The notes beneath the pieces are model-generated. The model saw only the letters and a program-made list of their open reading frames with translations, searched no databases and was not told the origin of the DNA. Positions 48,871-57,370 of a DNA stretch of 64,000 nucleotides are shown piece by piece (positions within the stretch are counted from its first letter, which is position 1; each line of letters begins with the position of its first letter). The translations under genes and the position numbers were made by a program. Source of the stretch: JALYJG01 sp033763555 (GTDB lineage: Bacteria; Pseudomonadota; Alphaproteobacteria; UBA9219); contig JANRKK010000045.1 in assembly GCA_033763555.1 (NCBI GenBank), positions 15,859-79,858 on the forward strand. Reading direction: 5' to 3'.

Positions 48871-49830
48871 TCAGGCTACGGCTTCGGTGACGTCGCGCGG
48901 TTTCGCGCCGATGGAAATCAAATGATAGGCAGCCGTATTGTTGGCGCCACGCAGAATATCCATCAAGGTTGCAGAGGTCAGGTTTTCAACATCCTGCTGC
49001 GTCAGGCAGCTTTTTCTCGCAAACTCGATGGTCAGTCCGGCATTGAAGTTATCGCCCGCACCAACCGTATTATAGACAACAAGATCAAGCGATTTGGCTT
49101 CAGCACTGACTTTCTTTGTATAGGCTTCAGAGCCATGCATGCCTTTGGTAAACACGGCCATGCTGGCGCCCTGAGCCAGCCAGATTTCAGCAACCTGCTT
49201 CGGCGTCATGTCCGGATAGGCCCATGCAATATCCGCATCGCTTGCCTTCATCACATGGGCGATACTGGCCCACTCCAGAACGATCTTACGGTATTGCTCT
49301 CTGTCACGGGCAATGGATGGTCGCGTGTTCAGATCATAAAACACCAAAGATTCTTGGCGCTGCTTGCGCGCAAACTCTAGCCAGGCAAATCGCGCAGGCT
49401 CCATAACCGTTGAGATCGAACCAAAACAGCAAATCTTTTTATCACCGCCGGTTTCGAGCTTTTGTGGCAAATCTTCAATTTTTGTCATTTGCTCGGCGGT
49501 ATCACGACCGTAGAAGGAAAAACTGTTCTCCTGTCCCGGACGAACCGAGACAACGGCCAGCGTTGTATTACGCTCAACCCGTTTAATCGCAGAAGTATCG
49601 ATTTTAGAATCCTGGAGGGTCTTAAAAAAACGCTCCCCGAACATATCGTTGGAGAGCGGACCTACAAAACCTACTTTGACATCCATGCCTTCGCGCTTAA
49701 CGGCCTTAGACGCGCCCATGGCGCCATGAAATTGCGAACCGCCGAGCAGCAGACGAAAATCGCCAGACCCCTGGTTCTGTTCCAGAAGATCGGCAACAAA
49801 CTCCCCACAAAAGAAAACCCGAACGGCCAT
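48871..49830 (-). CDS. PfkB-family carbohydrate kinase (fructokinase-like)
   Basis: Ribokinase-like sugar kinase of 319 residues. FFCGEFVADLL and LLGGSQFHGAMGASKAV form the substrate site (canonical GGxxxNxA, modified here). VGFVGPLSNDMFGERFFKTL is the PfkB signature 1 region. NTVGAGDNFNAGLTIEFA is signature 2 with the anion hole and catalytic Asp. ATG 49830 follows AAGGA by nine bases. First gene of the five-gene polyol cassette and the second candidate fructokinase in it. A hairpin in its leader (49889-49916) may control it. Confidence 0.87.
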   Translation of the reverse strand: MAVRVFFCGEFVADLLEQNQGSGDFRLLLGGSQFHGAMGASKAVKREGMDVKVGFVGPLSNDMFGERFFKTLQDSKIDTSAIKRVERNTTLAVVSVRPGQENSFSFYGRDTAEQMTKIEDLPQKLETGGDKKICCFGSISTVMEPARFAWLEFARKQRQESLVFYDLNTRPSIARDREQYRKIVLEWASIAHVMKASDADIAWAYPDMTPKQVAEIWLAQGASMAVFTKGMHGSEAYTKKVSAEAKSLDLVVYNTVGAGDNFNAGLTIEFARKSCLTQQDVENLTSATLMDILRGANNTAAYHLISIGAKPRDVTEAVA

Positions 49831-49869
49831 TCGAATTCTTTCCTTCGGTGCCAGACACAAAACCGACAT

Positions 49870-50228
49870 TAAGTGACAAAAGAAAAACCCAAGTAATACC
49901 GTCTGCCCTTACTTGGATTTTTAGCAATAAAACCTTGAATAATCATGCGGTTAAATTGCCCTATGTCCTTGATTCTGATGATAGGTTTGAAAGTATATAT
50001 GGTCAATATAAACTACATTGTGCAATGCAATAAAAACTGCGCCTAGATTTTACAAACTAAGGAAAATTCGGTTTTTTAACTCTATCGGTTAACCAATTAA
50101 CTTAATCAATACATAGGGAAAGCAACACGACTCGGCGCGAGCTTTAAACTTACCCACAGAGTTATTCCTGCCCTGCCCCAATCAAAAAAATAGTCTCGTG
50201 ATGCCTGAATCGCTCCGGGACGCGTCGG
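49870..50228. other. AT-rich non-coding region
   Basis: About 360 bp without a plausible gene, between the divergent PfkB and purC genes. It contains a hairpin at 49889-49916, a TTGTGCAATGCAA block near 50017, a GGTTAACC palindrome near 50087 and long A/T runs. It must hold the cassette promoter, but I cannot choose one pair of boxes. Confidence 0.45.
49889..49916 (-). terminator. Terminator-like hairpin in the PfkB-cassette leader
   Basis: CCAAGTAA and TTACTTGG form a perfect 8-bp stem with a 12-nt loop. On the minus strand it is followed by GGTTTTTC and on the plus strand by ATTTTTAG, so it looks like a terminator from both sides. No gene ends here: the PfkB gene begins about 60 bp downstream on the minus strand. 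It may be an attenuator of the cassette or end a short RNA. Confidence 0.55.
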
Positions 50229-50257
50229 TTGTTTTGGGTGGGTCGCTTTGCTATATC
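50229..50257 (+). promoter_or_regulatory. Possible purC promoter
   Basis: TTGTTT (50229-50234) and TATATC (50252-50257) with a 17-bp spacer, 45 bp upstream of the purC start. The match is reasonable for sigma-70 but unproven. Confidence 0.35.
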
Positions 50258-50301
50258 CTGTCTCGCCTTATTCCCTGAGAATCAGGCCCACGGTCAAAAC
50301 C

Positions 50302-51066
50302 ATGAATCTCCGCATGAAACGGCGCCGTCTCTATGAAGGCAAAGCCAAGGTTCTTTTTGAAGGGCCTGAGCCCGGCACGCTTGTGCAATATTTCAAGGAC
50401 GATGCCACCGCCTTCAACAATCAGAAGAAGGGCGTGATTACGGGCAAAGGCGTTCTGAATAATCGTATTTCCGAATATCTAATGACCAAGCTGGGCGAAA
50501 TCGGCGTACCGACGCATTTCATGCGCCGCCTGAATATGCGTGAGCAGCTGGTGCGGAAGGTTGAGATCATTCCGATCGAAGTTGTTGTCCGTAACGTCGT
50601 CGCTGGTTCACTGGCTAAACGGCTGGGCATTCCCGAGGGCACCATTCTGCCGCGCTCAATTGTCGAGTTTTATTACAAGAATGACCAACTTGGCGACCCG
50701 ATGGTTTCCGATGAGCATGTTACCGCCTTCGGCTGGGCCTGCCCGCATGAATTGGAAGAAATCATGTCACTGTCGCTGCGCGTGAATGATTACCTGTCCG
50801 GCCTGTTCCTTGGCATCGGCCTTAAGCTGGTGGATTTCAAACTGGAATTCGGCCGTCTGTGGGAAGACGAAGGTATGCGTATCGTTCTGGCGGATGAGAT
50901 CAGCCCGGATAACTGCCGCTTGTGGGATGTCCGCACGAATGAAAAGATGGACAAGGATCGGTTCCGCCAGGATCTCGGCCGTGTCGAAGAAGCCTATCAG
51001 GAAGTTGCCAACCGCCTCGGCATTCTGCCGGAAGGGTTGCCCAATCAGGATACGAAAGCGGAATAA
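50302..51066 (+). CDS. purC: Phosphoribosylaminoimidazole-succinocarboxamide synthase
   Basis: SAICAR synthetase of de novo purine synthesis, 254 residues. RRRLYEGKAKVLFEGPEPGT is the nucleotide-binding start. GVLNNRISEYLMTKLGEIGV, IPIEVVVRNVVAGSL and LKLVDFKLEFGR and LADEISPDNCRLWD are family signatures. ATG 50302 gives a normal N-terminus; the frame further upstream overlaps the promoter. purS follows after 5 bp, but purQ and purL, usual next genes, are absent. Confidence 0.96.
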   Translation: MNLRMKRRRLYEGKAKVLFEGPEPGTLVQYFKDDATAFNNQKKGVITGKGVLNNRISEYLMTKLGEIGVPTHFMRRLNMREQLVRKVEIIPIEVVVRNVVAGSLAKRLGIPEGTILPRSIVEFYYKNDQLGDPMVSDEHVTAFGWACPHELEEIMSLSLRVNDYLSGLFLGIGLKLVDFKLEFGRLWEDEGMRIVLADEISPDNCRLWDVRTNEKMDKDRFRQDLGRVEEAYQEVANRLGILPEGLPNQDTKAE

Positions 51067-51071
51067 CAACC

Positions 51072-51311
51072 ATGAAGGTTCGTGTTGACGTTATGCTGAA
51101 GGAAGGCGTGCTTGACCCGCAGGGCAAGGCCATCGGCCATGCGCTTTCTACGCTCGGCTTTCAAGGCGTGGGCGATGTACGCGCCGGAAAAGTGATTGAG
51201 CTTGAACTTGCCGAAACCAACCCCGAAAAAGCCAAGGAAGCCGCCAAAAGCATGGCGGAGAAGCTTCTGGCGAATCAAGTGATTGAGGATTACCGCGTTC
51301 ATGTACTCTGA
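51072..51311 (+). CDS. purS: Phosphoribosylformylglycinamidine synthase subunit PurS
   Basis: Small structural subunit that bridges PurQ and PurL in the three-part FGAM synthetase of Gram-positive and alphaproteobacterial type, 79 residues. VRVDVMLKEGVLDPQGKAIG opens the protein, then ALSTLGFQGVGDVRAGKVIE and AEKLLANQVIEDYRVHV, all as in PurS. It lies 5 bp after purC. Its partners must be encoded elsewhere. Confidence 0.95.
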   Translation: MKVRVDVMLKEGVLDPQGKAIGHALSTLGFQGVGDVRAGKVIELELAETNPEKAKEAAKSMAEKLLANQVIEDYRVHVL

Positions 51312-51347
51312 TAGAATGATCAGAGCCCCTCAGGACCAATACTATCC

Positions 51348-51695
51348 ATGAAAATCTCCCTCTCTTCTTTTACAGCTCTCGCCATCGTTCTTTTGGTAAC
51401 GGCAGGCTGCGAATGTTTTTCCTGCTCGGATGAAGTTGTGGCGACAGCCACGCCGTCCTCTTATATCCAGCTGGCACCGACGGCCCCGCCTGCTCCGTTG
51501 GCTGAAGAAGTCCCTGTGCTCAACAGCCCGCAAACGACCCGCTGGCGTCCTGGTTACTGGTCTTATGACGGTACGAATTTCAGCTGGGTTTCGGGAGAAG
51601 TCATCGCGCGCCCCTCACCGACAGCCGTCTGGGCGCCCGACCGCTGGTTCCGCCACACCTATGGCTGGGGTTTTGTCCCGGGCCGCTGGGAATAG
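51348..51695 (+). CDS. YXWXPGRW-type lipoprotein
   Basis: A 115-residue predicted lipoprotein. The signal sequence ends in a lipobox VTAGC (Cys21), followed by more cysteines (ECFSCSD) and a Pro/Ala-rich linker. The C-terminal part has the aromatic repeat TRWRPGYWSYDGTNFSWVSG and RWFRHTYGWGFVPGRWE, which matches the YXWXPGXW repeat found in many outer-membrane small proteins of unknown function. It follows purS by 36 bp and is followed by two more small envelope genes. Role unknown. Confidence 0.82.
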   Translation: MKISLSSFTALAIVLLVTAGCECFSCSDEVVATATPSSYIQLAPTAPPAPLAEEVPVLNSPQTTRWRPGYWSYDGTNFSWVSGEVIARPSPTAVWAPDRWFRHTYGWGFVPGRWE

Positions 51696-51703
51696 GGTAA
51701 GGC

Positions 51704-51847
51704 TTGGCGAGGAAACCTTCCGCTAGACCGCGCAAACGCAGCGGCATCGCCGCATCGCTGAAATTCTTCAAACCCAAAACAGTTCAACCCAAAAAGGGTC
51801 GCAAAGCCTATAAAAGAAAGCCCAAGCATCCCCGGGATCTGGCCTAA
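51704..51847 (+). CDS. Small very basic protein (47 aa)
   Basis: A short frame from TTG 51704 to TAA 51847, with GGGTAAGG just upstream and the next gene's ATG one base after its stop. The product is 47 residues with about 17 Lys/Arg and hardly any acidic residues: ARKPSARPRKRSG at the start, KFFKPKTVQPKKGRKAYKRK in the middle and KHPRDLA at the end. A nucleic-acid-binding or ribosome-associated role fits the charge. Spacing and lack of stops support it, but no family is known to me. It could be a chance frame. Confidence 0.5.
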   Translation: MARKPSARPRKRSGIAASLKFFKPKTVQPKKGRKAYKRKPKHPRDLA

Positions 51848-51848
51848 C

Positions 51849-52424
51849 ATGAAAAAACTGCTTTGCATTCTTTTGCTGATAACGACAAGCGCAGTCGCCG
51901 CCGAAAACACTCCGGCAACCTATTATATTCCGCCGACGCAATTTAACGCTGCAATTCAGATTATGAATCTCGGCTTTGCGAATATCTTCGGGTTGTTCCG
52001 CAGCGCAACAGGCAGTTTTGTATTCGATGAGAACAGCAAAAGCATCAGCCGCCTGCGCCTCGCCATCGATGCAGCAAGCGTCATGAGCAACAATCCCGAA
52101 AGTCAGAATGATCTCGCCATGTTGCTGGGCGTTACGCAATTTCCTGAGATAAGCATCACCGCACCCGAAAGCGCCGCCTTCGCCGAAGGCAAAGCCAGCC
52201 TGAAAGGCACGCTGACACTTCATGGCACGAGCAAACCCTTAACGCTGGAAGCCACACTCAACCGCCAAGGTAAAACCCCTCAAAGCACAGGCGAAGCCAT
52301 CGGACTTTCCATTCGCGCCAGTTTCAAGCGCGCCGATTTCGGTATCGGTGATGATCCCAACATGCCAAGCCGCTTTGGCGACACAATTACGCTGATGCTG
52401 GAAATGCAGGCCATGCGGCAATGA
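51849..52424 (+). CDS. YceI-family periplasmic protein
   Basis: Lipocalin-like secreted protein of 191 residues that in this family binds polyisoprenoid or similar lipids. A signal peptide (KKLLCILLLITTSAVAA) leads to NAAIQIMNLGFANIFGLFRS, FDENSKSISRLRLAIDAASV and GTLTLHGTSKPLTLEATLN, the YceI core. It ends SRFGDTITLMLEMQAMRQ. The stop overlaps the start of the deacetylase gene (ATGA). A link to undecaprenyl lipids would suit the downstream glycan-modifying gene. Confidence 0.88.
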   Translation: MKKLLCILLLITTSAVAAENTPATYYIPPTQFNAAIQIMNLGFANIFGLFRSATGSFVFDENSKSISRLRLAIDAASVMSNNPESQNDLAMLLGVTQFPEISITAPESAAFAEGKASLKGTLTLHGTSKPLTLEATLNRQGKTPQSTGEAIGLSIRASFKRADFGIGDDPNMPSRFGDTITLMLEMQAMRQ

Positions 52425-53227
52425 TTTCGTTCAGTATCGACCTCGAAGATCCAAGCGAACGCTACGATCCGAATGGACGCTATGTCGCCATGACGCGGCG
52501 TATTCTGGACATGTGTGTTGAAACCAATTGCCGCGCGACCTTTTTCACGGTTGGGAAAATCGCCGAAGTGGCACCCCAGCTCATCAGGGATATTACCGCT
52601 CGAGGTCATGAAATCGCCTACCACTCCCACGCGCATGTGCCGCTAACGCAGGAAAATCCCGAACGCTTCCGCCGTGAAGGCCAGCAAGATAAAGACCGGA
52701 TGGAGCAGCTTGCGGGTAAAAGTATCACGGGCTTTCGCGCTCCGGCATTCTCCCTCACACCACACACGATATGGGCGCTGGATATTCTGAAAGAACTTGG
52801 TTTCCGATACTCATCCAGCATCATGCCAACGCGTATCTCGCGTTATGGCTTTCCCAATGCGCCGCGCAAACCTTTTAAATGGCCCAACGGTCTGCTGGAA
52901 CTACCGCTGCCCGTCGCGCGGTGCGGCCCCCTGCTCCTGCCCTATCTGGGCGGGATTTATATGTATGCCATGCCTTCGGCGCTGACGCGGCACTGGGCCA
53001 AACGCGCCGATAAAAATGAAATTCTGTGGACTTATACGCATCCCTATGACTTCGACCGCGAGGAAAAATTCACGCGCATGCCCAATACGGCGCTGTGGGC
53101 GAGTTTTGTTTTATGGGTTTCACGCCGCGCCGCTGAAAAGAAAATCCGCAAGGTTCTGGGCTGGGGCGCAGCGCCGACGCTGCATGAACGTGCGGAAGCC
53201 CTTATGTCTCCCGGTACTTATTCGTAA
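52421..53227 (+). CDS. Polysaccharide deacetylase (XrtA-system type)
   Basis: NodB-homology deacetylase of 268 residues. FSIDLEDPSERYDPNGRYVA opens with the catalytic acidic residues, and CRATFFTVGKIAEVAPQLIR follows. The metal histidines are in GHEIAYHSHAHVPL, RAPAFSLTPHTIWALDIL and GFRYSSSIMPTRISRYGFP follow, and THPYDFD carries the late histidine. This order matches deacetylases found with exosortase/exopolysaccharide clusters. No exosortase is in the window. It is coupled to the YceI gene and convergent with nadE (26-bp overlap). Confidence 0.9.
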   Translation: MISFSIDLEDPSERYDPNGRYVAMTRRILDMCVETNCRATFFTVGKIAEVAPQLIRDITARGHEIAYHSHAHVPLTQENPERFRREGQQDKDRMEQLAGKSITGFRAPAFSLTPHTIWALDILKELGFRYSSSIMPTRISRYGFPNAPRKPFKWPNGLLELPLPVARCGPLLLPYLGGIYMYAMPSALTRHWAKRADKNEILWTYTHPYDFDREEKFTRMPNTALWASFVLWVSRRAAEKKIRKVLGWGAAPTLHERAEALMSPGTYS

Positions 53228-54860
53228 TCGGATAACGGCGGTCTTTACCGAGATAACGCGACGTAATCTTCACGCCCGGTGGCGCCTGCCGCCGTTTGTA
53301 TTCGGCACGGTCAAGCATGCCCCAAACCCGCTTAACCGTGGCAACGTCATGGCCACGCTTGACGATGTCCTGCAAGCCCATGTCTTTCTCGATAAGACAT
53401 TCAAGAATGTCATCGAGAACTTCATAAGGCGGCAAACTGTCCTGATCGGTCTGACCCGATCGCAATTCCGCCGTCGGTGCACGCGTGAGGATATTTTCAG
53501 GAATGATTTTGCCAGCCGGCCCCAGCGCCGAATCTGGCTTCTGCGCATTGCGCCAACGCGCGAGTTTGTATACTTGCGTTTTATAAACATCTTTCAGCAC
53601 GGCAAAGCCGCCACACATGTCGCCATAAAGCGTGGCGTAGCCGACCGACAATTCGGATTTATTGCCCGTGGCCAAAACCATCGGCCCAAATTTGTTTGAG
53701 AGCGCCATCAAGATCAAACCGCGGCAACGCGACTGGATATTTTCTTCAGTTGTATCCACTGCACGCCCGGCAAACACTCCGGTAAGAGTTTGCTCGAAGG
53801 TTTTCATTACGGCTGTGATGGGTATTGTATCAAAACGGCATTTCAGCGTTTTTGCCAGCACCGCCGCATCATCAAGACTTTCCTGCGCCGTGTAGGGTGA
53901 CGGCAACATCACTGACCAGAGTTTATCCGCACCGAGCGCATCAACCGCCAGCGCGGCAACGAGCGCACTATCGATACCGCCCGACAGGCCCAGAACAACG
54001 CCCGGGAAGCCATTTTTGCCGACATAATCCCGCAACCCATGCATCAGCGCGTGATAAACTGCCGATTCGTCCTGAGGTATATCCCGGATTTTTTCTTTTT
54101 CTGGCGTAAGGATGCCTGCCTTTTCATTCCATTGAGTTAACAGAAAATCCTCAGACCAAGCTTCAGCCTGAGCCATGCATTGGCCCTGGGTATCCAGGAC
54201 AAAGGACTCGCCGTCGAAAATCAGCTCATCCTGTCCGCCAACCTGATTGAGATAGACAAGTGCCAATCCTGTTTCCTGAACACGTGCCTGCGCCAAAGAT
54301 TGCCGTTTATTCTGTTTGTTAAATTCATAAGGGCTGCCATTCAGCACCAGCAGAATCTGCGCCCCGCGTTTTTTAAGATGCGCCGCTGCAGCCGGAGTCC
54401 ACATGTCCTCGCAGATCATGATGCCGAGCTTCAGCCCTTGAAATTCTATCGGCTCAGGCAGCGGCCCTGCGGCAAACACGCGTTTCTCATCAAAGGGCCC
54501 ATAATTTGGCAGATCATGTTTGAAAGTTTTCACTGCGATCTTGCCGCCACTAAGCAACAAGGAGGCGTTATAAAGCCTGTCATTCTCAATCCATGGAGCA
54601 CCAAGTAAAATGGCTGGCCCGCCATCGGCGGTTTCTAGTGCCAGAGCTTCAACTTCCTCCCGCACGGCATTCTGAAAACTGGATTTAAGGATAAGATCTT
54701 CGGGTGGGTAGCCTGTAATATAAAGCTCAGACAGCATGAGCAATTGAGCGCCTTGGCTAGCGGCTTTCTTGCGTAGGGTGCGTAATTTGTCTGCGTTGCC
54801 TTTAATATCGCCGACTGCCGGATTCAGTTGCGCCAAGGCAAGCGACAACCCCTTCGGCAT
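53202..54860 (-). CDS. nadE: Glutamine-dependent NAD+ synthase
   Basis: Final step of NAD synthesis, 552 residues in two domains. The N-terminal nitrilase-type glutaminase (1-260) has LMLSELYITGYPPEDL (Glu), the lysine in VKTFKHDLPNYG and Cys in LGIMICEDMWTP. The C-terminal synthetase (280-552) has the ATP pyrophosphatase P-loop VLGLSGGIDSALVAA, then LATGNKSELSVGYATLYGD and the AELRSGQTDQDSLPPYE lid. The length is typical of the two-domain form. Confidence 0.96.
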   Translation of the reverse strand: MPKGLSLALAQLNPAVGDIKGNADKLRTLRKKAASQGAQLLMLSELYITGYPPEDLILKSSFQNAVREEVEALALETADGGPAILLGAPWIENDRLYNASLLLSGGKIAVKTFKHDLPNYGPFDEKRVFAAGPLPEPIEFQGLKLGIMICEDMWTPAAAAHLKKRGAQILLVLNGSPYEFNKQNKRQSLAQARVQETGLALVYLNQVGGQDELIFDGESFVLDTQGQCMAQAEAWSEDFLLTQWNEKAGILTPEKEKIRDIPQDESAVYHALMHGLRDYVGKNGFPGVVLGLSGGIDSALVAALAVDALGADKLWSVMLPSPYTAQESLDDAAVLAKTLKCRFDTIPITAVMKTFEQTLTGVFAGRAVDTTEENIQSRCRGLILMALSNKFGPMVLATGNKSELSVGYATLYGDMCGGFAVLKDVYKTQVYKLARWRNAQKPDSALGPAGKIIPENILTRAPTAELRSGQTDQDSLPPYEVLDDILECLIEKDMGLQDIVKRGHDVATVKRVWGMLDRAEYKRRQAPPGVKITSRYLGKDRRYPITNKYRET

Positions 54861-54889
54861 GATGGCTCCTTATCCTTTTCAAAAAAAGA

Positions 54890-55258
54890 TTACTGCTGGG
54901 CCTGCTTCAGCGGCGCGCCAAGCTGGGCCATATTCTTGTGCGCTTCATCGATCATCGTCTGAGCCGAACGCGTAATGGACTGACCAATGGCACTGGAATC
55001 GCTTTGCGCTTCCTTGCTGACGCAATCCAGATAGGTCTGCATCACCAAGGTGTATTGATTATATTCCGTGACCAGTTTGTTCATATCATCCGCTGCGGTT
55101 TCGGAATTGGCGGCTTGCAGCGAGGGCGGCACGGCCGGAGCCTGACACTGGGCAGGCTGCCAGACGAACTGGCCGTTGTTGGAGGTCACGTTCCCTGCCA
55201 TGGCCGGAACGGAAAAAAGGAGAATTCCGGTTAGGGCAAGATATGAACTCAGGCGCAT
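54890..55258 (-). CDS. Small periplasmic helical protein of unknown function
   Basis: A 122-residue protein with a signal peptide (SSYLALTGILLFSVPAMA, cleavage before GNVT). The mature part has two cysteines (PAQCQAPAVPP and YLDCVSKEA) that may form a disulfide, and helices rich in Gln, Ala and Asp (ETAADDMNKLVTEYNQYTLV, ARSAQ-like TRSAQTMIDEAHKNMAQLG). ATG 55258 follows GGAGAGA. It is monocistronic, upstream of nadE on the same strand and divergent from purB. I do not recognise a family. Confidence 0.72.
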   Translation of the reverse strand: MRLSSYLALTGILLFSVPAMAGNVTSNNGQFVWQPAQCQAPAVPPSLQAANSETAADDMNKLVTEYNQYTLVMQTYLDCVSKEAQSDSSAIGQSITRSAQTMIDEAHKNMAQLGAPLKQAQQ

Positions 55259-55385
55259 GGTTCTCTCCTTCTGATCGGGCGCTCGGCAGGTGGGGCCTCT
55301 ACCCGGGATAGTAGGCGGAACGCCGAAATGATGCTAGAGGTAATCTCTGGTTTCAACCCCCCGGTTTATTGAGGATTTACGCCCC

Positions 55386-56702
55386 ATGATTCCCCGCTAT
55401 TCCCGGCCTGAAATGGCCCATATTTGGGAACCCGAAAACAGGCTGCGCATCTGGTTTGATATTGAAGCACATGCCTGCGATGCCATGGCCAAATTGGGTA
55501 TTATTCCTGCCAAAGCCGCAAAAACCATCCGCGACAAAGGCAAATGGAAGCTGAAGCGGGTCGATGAAATTGAAAAGAAAACCCGGCATGATGTTCTCGC
55601 CTTCCTCACCAATCTGGCAGAAAATATCGGGCCGGATGCCCGTTTTCTCCATCAGGGCATGACCTCCAGCGATGTGCTGGACACCGCATTGGCCGTACAG
55701 ATGAAACAGGCAGCCGAATTGCTGCTCAAAGACATCGACAAATTGCTGCGCGTCCTGAAAAAGCGCGTGGAGCAGAATTTAAATGTCATGACCATTGGCC
55801 GCAGCCACGGCATTCATGCCGAGCCGACAAGCTTTGGCCTGAAGCTCGCCAGCCATTACGCCGCTTTTGCCCGCGCCAGAAAGCGGTTACAAGCGGCGCG
55901 TGATGATATTGCCACCTGCGCCATATCCGGCCCGGTTGGAACTTTTGCAACTGTCGATCCGCGCATCGAAGCCTATGTCGCCGACAAGCTTGGCTTGAAA
56001 CCAGAGCCCATATCAACCCAAGTCATTCCGCGCGACCGCCATGCGATGTTTTTCGCAACGCTTGGCGTGATCGCCAGCTCGATTGAAAATCTGGCCATCG
56101 AAATCCGCCATCTGCAGCGTAGCGAGGTGCGCGAAGCCGAAGAGCCTTTTGCCAAGGGCCAGAAAGGCTCCAGCGCCATGCCGCATAAACGTAATCCCAT
56201 TCTGTCCGAGAACCTGACCGGGCTTGCGCGCATTGTACGCGCCGCCGTGACCCCTGCCCTCGAAAATGTCGCGCTATGGCATGAACGGGATATTTCGCAT
56301 TCCGCTGTTGAGCGCGTTTTTGGGCCGGATGCAACAATCGCGCTTGATTTCGCCCTCGTCCGTCTGACGGGCCTGATCGAAAATATGGTCGTCTATAAGC
56401 AGCGGATTAAGGAAAATCTGGAATCCCTTGGTGGCCTCTACGCCTCGCAGCGCGTTTTGCTGGCGCTGACACAGGCAGGCCTCAGTCGCGAACAAGCCTA
56501 TGCGCGCGTTCAAACCAACGCGATGGCCGTATGGAATGATTTACAGAAGGGCAAGCCAGCGAATTTCATGAACCGCCTGAAAGCCGATAAAGTCGTGCGC
56601 AAGCACCTACCGCTAAAACAGCTTGCTGCCTGTTTTGACCTTAAATTTTATATCCGGCATGCAAAGGTTATTTGGAAGCGGGTGTTGGCTAATCAAAAAT
56701 AG
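55386..56702 (+). CDS. purB: Adenylosuccinate lyase
   Basis: Cleaves adenylosuccinate and SAICAR in purine synthesis, 438 residues, fumarase/aspartase superfamily. The catalytic regions are HDVLAFLTNLAENIG, FLHQGMTSSDVLDTALAV, TIGRSHGIHAEPTSFG (with catalytic His) and the superfamily signature GSSAMPHKRNPILSEN. ERDISHSAVERVF follows. The length and motifs are standard. Divergent from the small periplasmic gene; purC and purF lie 5 kb to either side. Confidence 0.97.
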   Translation: MIPRYSRPEMAHIWEPENRLRIWFDIEAHACDAMAKLGIIPAKAAKTIRDKGKWKLKRVDEIEKKTRHDVLAFLTNLAENIGPDARFLHQGMTSSDVLDTALAVQMKQAAELLLKDIDKLLRVLKKRVEQNLNVMTIGRSHGIHAEPTSFGLKLASHYAAFARARKRLQAARDDIATCAISGPVGTFATVDPRIEAYVADKLGLKPEPISTQVIPRDRHAMFFATLGVIASSIENLAIEIRHLQRSEVREAEEPFAKGQKGSSAMPHKRNPILSENLTGLARIVRAAVTPALENVALWHERDISHSAVERVFGPDATIALDFALVRLTGLIENMVVYKQRIKENLESLGGLYASQRVLLALTQAGLSREQAYARVQTNAMAVWNDLQKGKPANFMNRLKADKVVRKHLPLKQLAACFDLKFYIRHAKVIWKRVLANQK

Positions 56703-56729
56703 TGCTCAGATCAGCCAACAGGACATAAA

Positions 56730-57290
56730 TTAAAACCCAGGAGAAGGCTTACGTTGCGCCTTAAAAATCTCTTCACATCGTGAAGCCACAAAAGCACCCG
56801 CTGTGTCTATTTCTCCTTGATCCATGACAGGATCAGCTTTTACACAATCTAAGAACGATACCCCGTCAACGCGACAATTTTGAGCAAGAACACCTTTGAC
56901 ATCTGCAATTTCCATAATAACCCGGCCTTGATCTATCTCACCATTAACACCAGCCATCGGAACACTTATCGCTTGCACTCCATCATGAGAGACGTAGGTA
57001 AAATCCCCTGCCGTCAATTGATCGGCACCAGTTATAATCAGCATATTGTTAGAGTTGGGAATAATAGAATGCCCCTCACCGGAATAGCCACAACGAAGAG
57101 TAAAATTTTTGGCCGTCTCTTTTCCTTCGATAGAACCTAAAACTTGAACGAACTCTGGCAATGTTTCTATGCAAGCTATATGCATTTTAGAAGATAGCTG
57201 CGGTGAAGCCGACGCAGGTTGACGTGCAGCGCAGCCAGTGAACAGAGCCGCGGCGGACAAAAAAGTTGCAATGACATTTTGTTTTTTCAT
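56730..57290 (-). CDS. Hypothetical lipoprotein (186 aa)
   Basis: Unrecognised lipoprotein. ATG 57290 starts MKKQNVIATFLSAAALFTGC, with the lipobox FTGC giving a lipidated Cys20. The mature part has further cysteines in HIACIETLPE, LRCGYSGEG, AQNCRVDGVSFLDCVK and ASRCEEIFKAQ, probably disulfides, and beta-rich segments such as MLIITGADQLTAGDFTYVS. GC is low compared with purB and obgE on either side, suggesting acquisition. It is convergent with purB and follows obgE on the same strand after a gap of 80 bp. Confidence 0.68.
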   Translation of the reverse strand: MKKQNVIATFLSAAALFTGCAARQPASASPQLSSKMHIACIETLPEFVQVLGSIEGKETAKNFTLRCGYSGEGHSIIPNSNNMLIITGADQLTAGDFTYVSHDGVQAISVPMAGVNGEIDQGRVIMEIADVKGVLAQNCRVDGVSFLDCVKADPVMDQGEIDTAGAFVASRCEEIFKAQRKPSPGF

Positions 57291-57370
57291 ATTTATTCCA
57301 ATCAAATAAATTCCCCAAAAGTCCGCTTATTTTAGTCTTCAGCGCCACGCATGCAAGCGGATTAAAACTT

